DNA of 64,000 nt, taken from the NCBI RefSeq assembly GCF_947255105.1, contig NZ_CAMYFP010000003.1, positions 1-64,000 on the forward strand. Reading direction: 5' to 3'. The notes below the pieces were generated by a model, which was not told the DNA's origin, did not search any database, and saw only the letters and a list, made by a program, of their open reading frames with translations. Every line of letters starts with the position of its first letter. The first letter of the stretch is position 1. The translations under genes were made by a program, and so were the position numbers. Positions 60,236-64,000 of this stretch are shown piece after piece. The stretch is from an uncultured Campylobacter sp. GTDB taxonomy: Bacteria > Campylobacterota > Campylobacteria > Campylobacterales > Campylobacteraceae.

Positions 60236-62305
60236 ATGGATATATTAGCAAATTTAAACGATAGTCAAAAAGAGGCAGCAACACATGTCGATGGTCCTAT
60301 GCTCATCCTTGCTGGCGCTGGAAGTGGCAAGACCAAAACCATCACTACAAGGATAGCCTACCTCATAGCAAACGGCATACCGCCATCCTCTATTTTAGCT
60401 CTTACATTTACAAACAAAGCGGCCAATGAGATGAGAGCAAGAGCTTTAAATTTGATATCAAAAAACAACATAGCACAACCTCAAGGCTCGCCTCTTCTTT
60501 GCACTTTTCACAAATTTGGGCTTTTGTTTTTGAAGTTTTATATAGATAGGCTTGGACGCAAAAACAACTTTATCATCATAGATACAGATGACAAAAAAAA
60601 GATTATCTCTGAGTTTAAAAGCAAAATCCCAACCTCAACCATAGCAAATGAGATCTCAAAACTAAAAAACTCTCTAATAGATCCAGAAGAAGCAAAGCAG
60701 AGACTTTCAAACTCCACTTTTGATGATTTTTACTACAACAAAGAGAGATATGCAACTATCTGTGAAATTTATCAAAAATATGAAAATAGGCTAAAAGAGG
60801 ATAATTTAGTCGATTTTGACGATCTACTCATTCTTCCATACAAGATCTTAGATAGGGACAAAAAGCTTTGCGAAGAGATTTCAAACAACTACAGATACAT
60901 AATGGTAGATGAGTATCAAGATACCAACGAAATTCAGTTTAAACTCCTAGAGAAGCTCTACAGCACTCACAACAATATAGTTGTAGTTGGCGATGATGAC
61001 CAAAGTATCTATGGCTGGAGAGGGGCTAGAGTAGAAAATATTTTAAATTTCAAAGACAAATTTAGCAATGTAAAGATGGTTAAGCTAGAGAGCAACTATA
61101 GATCTACTCAAAACATCTTGAATGCAGCAAATGATCTTATAGAGCACAACACAAACCGCCTTGGAAAAAAACTTCTTAGCACAAAGGGAGCGGGCGAAGA
61201 GATAGAGCTTATAAACTCACAAGATGAAAGTTATGAGGCAAACAAAATAGCTATCAAGATAGAAAAACTCATCAAAGATGGAGTAAAACCACAAAACATA
61301 GCCATACTTTACCGCATAAATGCCCTATCAAGAGCCCTTGAAGATGGACTAATGAGAGCAAAAATTCCCTATAAAATGGTCGGAGGTATAAAGTTTTATC
61401 AAAGAGCAGAGGTAAAAGATATCATTAGCTATTTAAGAATCATCCTAGATAGCAACGATGATTTTTCACTAAAAAGAGTTATAAATCGCCCAAAAAGAGG
61501 TGTCGGCGCTGTTGGTCTTACAAAGATAGAAAACAAGGCAAAAGAATTAAAACTCTCTATGTTAGATAGCATAACTCATCTAAACAAAGAGGTTAGTAAA
61601 AGTAGCTTAGATGAGCTTTTAAAACTAAAAGATGAAGTTGAAAGGCTTAGAAATTTAGATGGCGCCTATGCGATACTCTCTGACTTTGATAAGAGTTTTG
61701 GCATAAGGGAGTGGTATAAAGAGCTGCCAGATGGCGAAGATAGAGTTGCAAATATCGATGAGTTTATAGCCCTGCTTAAAGAGAGCGTAAAAAACGATCC
61801 TAGCTTTGATATAACGCAGTTTTTAAATGATCTTTTGTTAAGAAGCGAGCAGGATGCAATTAGCGATGATGCCATCTCTATTATGAGCATTCATGCTAGC
61901 AAAGGGCTTGAGTTTGAACATCTCTTTGTAATTGGGCTTGAAGAGGGCTTTTTTCCGATACAAAGTGACAATATTGACATAGAAGAGGAGCGAAGATTAG
62001 CCTACGTAGCACTTACAAGAGCCAAGAGTTCTCTAACACTAAGCACTACCAATTCACGTTACTACAATGGCAAGAGAAAAGAGCTAGAAAAGAGCCGCTT
62101 TCTATCTGAAGCTGGACTTTGCGAAGGAGCGATGATTTTTGAAAAAACGCAAGAGATAAAAAAAGGCGATATTGTAAATCACAAACTATTTGGAATGGGA
62201 CGTGTAACTGCAACAACCAAGGTAAAAACAAGTCTTATGCTTGATATAAACTTTGGCGGTATCAACAGAAAAATAATGTCTGACTTTGTAGAAAAAAAGG
62301 TCTAA
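60236..62305 (+). CDS. UvrD/Rep/PcrA-family DNA helicase
   Basis: 689 residues from ATG 60236, preceded by GAGGG; an in-frame ATG 23 codons earlier overlaps orf136 and is less likely. Superfamily 1A 3'-5' helicase: LNDSQKEAATHVDGPMLI (Q motif), ILAGAGSGKTKTITTRIAYL (I), LTFTNKAANEM (Ia), MVDEYQDTNEIQF (II), VVGDDDQSIYGWRGA (III), RINALSRALEDGL, SIMSIHASKGLEFEHLFVIGL (V) and LAYVALTRAKSSL (VI). It unwinds DNA in repair and replication restart; Rep versus UvrD cannot be settled from sequence alone. The C-terminus has a short RNA-polymerase/KOW-like stretch (KKGDIVNHKLFGMGRV). Confidence 0.95.
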   Translation: MDILANLNDSQKEAATHVDGPMLILAGAGSGKTKTITTRIAYLIANGIPPSSILALTFTNKAANEMRARALNLISKNNIAQPQGSPLLCTFHKFGLLFLKFYIDRLGRKNNFIIIDTDDKKKIISEFKSKIPTSTIANEISKLKNSLIDPEEAKQRLSNSTFDDFYYNKERYATICEIYQKYENRLKEDNLVDFDDLLILPYKILDRDKKLCEEISNNYRYIMVDEYQDTNEIQFKLLEKLYSTHNNIVVVGDDDQSIYGWRGARVENILNFKDKFSNVKMVKLESNYRSTQNILNAANDLIEHNTNRLGKKLLSTKGAGEEIELINSQDESYEANKIAIKIEKLIKDGVKPQNIAILYRINALSRALEDGLMRAKIPYKMVGGIKFYQRAEVKDIISYLRIILDSNDDFSLKRVINRPKRGVGAVGLTKIENKAKELKLSMLDSITHLNKEVSKSSLDELLKLKDEVERLRNLDGAYAILSDFDKSFGIREWYKELPDGEDRVANIDEFIALLKESVKNDPSFDITQFLNDLLLRSEQDAISDDAISIMSIHASKGLEFEHLFVIGLEEGFFPIQSDNIDIEEERRLAYVALTRAKSSLTLSTTNSRYYNGKRKELEKSRFLSEAGLCEGAMIFEKTQEIKKGDIVNHKLFGMGRVTATTKVKTSLMLDINFGGINRKIMSDFVEKKV

Positions 62306-62306
62306 C

Positions 62307-63125
62307 TTGCAAAGACTTTTTGTAGCAAATAAGCCGCGGGGAGTTAGCTCAAACTTCTATCTAGGGCGTCTTAAGAAAAAATACGGTGTTAAAAAAGCTG
62401 GCTTTTCTGGCACATTAGATCCATTTGCAACTGGTGCTTTGATAGTGGCTTTTGGTAGCTATACAAAGCTCTTTAGATTTCTAAATAAAGAGCCAAAAAG
62501 ATATAGAGCGACCATTTGGATTGGGGCAAGTAGTCCTACTTTGGATATAGAAAAAGTAGAAAAGATAGAACTCTCGCCCATTTTAAAGCTAGATTTTATA
62601 AACTCTTGCCTTGAGAAGCTAAAAGGCGATATCTGCTACACTCCGCCTAAATTTAGCGCCAAAAAAGTTGCCGGGAAAAGAGCCTACACGTTAGCTAGAG
62701 CAAAAGAAGAGTTTGAGTTAAAAAGCATTGAGATGAGCATTTATGATGTGAAACTCATCTCATATATGCATCCTTTTTTAACTATCGAGCTCTCAGTTAG
62801 CCAAGGTGCTTATGTGAGATCTTATGCGCAACTTTTTGGGCAGATGATTGGTCAAAATGCAATTTTAAGTGCACTTTGCAGACTTAGCGAAGGAGAGTTT
62901 AAATTTCAAAACGAAAAGGCACTAAACCCGCTAAACTATCTAAATTTGAGAGAAAACTTCTACAATCTTGATAAAAACGATATCCTTCTTGGAAAAAAAT
63001 TAGAAGTAAAAAACTTCCAAATCAAAGATGATGGAGAGTATCTAGTAAAAAATGGCGATCTTATAACTATTTTTGAGTTTAGGGATGGCGCAGTTAATTA
63101 TCTTTTAAATAGGTTTGAAATTTGA
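62307..63125 (+). CDS. truB: tRNA pseudouridine(55) synthase
   Basis: 272 residues. Isomerises U55 in the T-loop of tRNA. Seen: VANKPRGVSS, the catalytic Asp motif KAGFSGTLDPFATGALIVA, AKKVAGKRAYTLARAKEEF (the AYxxAR motif), VSQGAYVRSYAQLFGQ and CRLSEGEFKF. The C-terminal PUA-like domain is short. TTG start at 62307 with AAAGG upstream, one base after the uvrD stop. As I recall, C. jejuni has csrA next, but here ispE follows with a 4-bp overlap (TTGA). Confidence 0.94.
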   Translation: MQRLFVANKPRGVSSNFYLGRLKKKYGVKKAGFSGTLDPFATGALIVAFGSYTKLFRFLNKEPKRYRATIWIGASSPTLDIEKVEKIELSPILKLDFINSCLEKLKGDICYTPPKFSAKKVAGKRAYTLARAKEEFELKSIEMSIYDVKLISYMHPFLTIELSVSQGAYVRSYAQLFGQMIGQNAILSALCRLSEGEFKFQNEKALNPLNYLNLRENFYNLDKNDILLGKKLEVKNFQIKDDGEYLVKNGDLITIFEFRDGAVNYLLNRFEI

Positions 63126-63883
63126 AAAGTTTTGCAAAGATAAATATTTTTTTAAAGGTCATCGGCAAGCTTGGCAACTATCACGAAATTGCCTCAAGAT
63201 TTATACTCTTTGAAGAGCTTTTTGACACCATCACATTTAAAGAAAAGCAGTCAAAAAACTTCACTATTGCCACCAACAAGGCAATTCCTGGCGAAAATCT
63301 CATAAAAAAAGCTTATGATATTTTGGCCAAAGAGTTTAGCTGTGTTGAGCCATTTTTTAAAAGTCACACTGTTGAGCTTAACAAACAGATCCCAATAGGC
63401 GGTGGACTTGGCGGAGGGAGTAGCAACTGCGCAACATTCCTTAAGCTTTGTAATAAAACTTTAGGTTTAAAAATGTCTAAAAAAGAGCTTATAGAGCTTT
63501 CACTTCCACTTGGTTGCGATATTGCCTTTTTTATCAGCGAACAAAGAGCGGCAAATGTCTATGGGAAAGGCGAGATAATAGAGCCATTCGTTGATGATAT
63601 TCCAAATTTAAAGCTCTTTTGTTTGCCAATTTGTAGCAACACAGCAGCAGTTTATGGCGAGTTTAGAAACTCTTTTTTTAAAGATATTGACCCAAATTTA
63701 GCCAAAAAGTTTTCAACTCTTACTACAAAAGAGCTGCTTAAAAATTATAAAAATAGACAATTAAATGATCTTTTAGCACCATTTGTTAAAATTTATAGTA
63801 TAAATTTACATGACAATGAGTTTTTAAGTGGTAGCGGAAGCTCTTATTATAAGGTGATAGATGAAGACAATAGCAAGAAATAA
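63122..63883 (+). CDS. ispE: 4-diphosphocytidyl-2-C-methyl-D-erythritol kinase
   Basis: 253 residues. GHMP kinase of the MEP pathway, upstream of IspG. Seen: FAKINIFLKVIGK (Lys catalytic region), PIGGGLGGGSSNCATFLKL (ATP glycine-rich loop), LPLGCDIAFFI (catalytic Asp) and FLSGSGSSYYKV (motif 3). TTG start at 63122 overlaps the truB stop as TTGA. Overlaps smpB by 23 bp. Short version at the low end of the family range. Confidence 0.93.
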   Translation: MKSFAKINIFLKVIGKLGNYHEIASRFILFEELFDTITFKEKQSKNFTIATNKAIPGENLIKKAYDILAKEFSCVEPFFKSHTVELNKQIPIGGGLGGGSSNCATFLKLCNKTLGLKMSKKELIELSLPLGCDIAFFISEQRAANVYGKGEIIEPFVDDIPNLKLFCLPICSNTAAVYGEFRNSFFKDIDPNLAKKFSTLTTKELLKNYKNRQLNDLLAPFVKIYSINLHDNEFLSGSGSSYYKVIDEDNSKK

Positions 63884-64000
63884 AAAGGCATTTTACGACT
63901 ACGAAATAATTGAGAGTTTTGAAGCTGGTATTGTGCTAAAAGGTAGCGAAGTAAAGGCTATAAGGGCTTCAAAGGTAAATTTGAAAGATAGCTTTATAAG
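63861..64000 (+). CDS. smpB: SsrA-binding protein SmpB (3' end outside window)
   Basis: First 46 codons. MKTIARNKKAFYDYEIIE is the usual SmpB opening (NRKAxxDYxI), then ESFEAGIVLKGSEVKAIRAS and KVNLKDSFI, which carry the conserved GxxLxGxEVKSxR motif. SmpB delivers tmRNA to stalled ribosomes. ATG 63861 has AAGGTGAT upstream and lies 23 bp inside ispE. The rest of the gene is beyond the right edge. Its closeness to orf136 is noted in the findings. Confidence 0.92.
   Translation, partial: MKTIARNKKAFYDYEIIESFEAGIVLKGSEVKAIRASKVNLKDSFI

Noticed and set aside
1..64000. tRNA, rRNA, insertion sequences, prophage or integrase remnants
   Set aside because: All intergenic gaps were read on both strands; none shows cloverleaf-like GC-rich sequence, T-loop GGTTCRA motifs, terminal inverted repeats with a transposase, or phage genes.

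Overview
The window is a chromosomal segment from a Campylobacterota (epsilonproteobacterial) genome, most likely a Campylobacter. It is AT-rich and densely packed. Most genes sit in long operons with 1-25 bp overlaps, TTG and GTG starts are frequent, and intrinsic terminators are few. The gene content fits: futalosine-pathway mqnC, a MagIII-type DNA glycosylase, a PgbA-type protein, a short MutS2 operon with murC, and gene orders I remember from C. jejuni (yajC-secD-secF-DUF6394-leuS-lptE-folC-mfd; uvrD-truB-ispE-smpB; M23 peptidase-pgbA-glcD-yihY-comEC; groES beside an AsmA-like gene). These comparisons are from memory, not from a search. I see no rRNA, tRNA, insertion sequence, prophage or CRISPR array. 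No stretch without a gene exceeds about 270 bp.

Layout. 1-1424: end of an SDR gene and a secreted ankyrin protein. 1633-7954: a tight seven-gene minus-strand operon: double-NosL protein, small anchored protein, FtsX-type permease, LolD-type ATPase, a cysteine-containing membrane protein, a methyltransferase and pyruvate kinase. 8207-10190: orphan solute-binding protein, RidA and a LysE exporter. The LysE gene ends a murC-orf-mutS2-lysE operon (to 14083). 14153-20085: thiD-ispG-dnaB-(unknown membrane protein)-agmatine deiminase. 20197-26255: FadL-type porin, groESL with a consensus promoter and a half-degenerate CIRCE, and an AsmA-like protein. 26470-29607: M23 peptidase, MgtE and NUDIX. 29804-36088: pgbA-glcD-yihY, convergent comEC, and ppk1. 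36313-41681: SPFH-NfeD-mqnC-M16-recG. 41765-42190: a Tat-exported superoxide-reductase-like protein. 42456-54093: a ten-gene Sec/LeuRS/LptE/FolC/Mfd/MagIII operon. 54069-64000: lnt, metK, then sstT-pepF-orf136-uvrD-truB-ispE-smpB.

How the genes connect. Much of the window is envelope biogenesis (SecDF-YajC, Lnt, LptE, AsmA-like, M23, MurC), genome maintenance (DnaB, MutS2, RecG, Mfd, MagIII, UvrD, ComEC) and isoprenoid/menaquinone/cofactor supply (IspG, IspE, MqnC, ThiD, MetK, FolC). The most unusual parts are: the NosL/ABC cassette, which looks like a copper- or thiol-linked periplasmic system; a 136-residue protein that I read as an SspB-like ClpXP adaptor, lying close to smpB; an exported superoxide-reductase fold; and AAATTT-containing inverted and tandem repeats that gather at gene ends.
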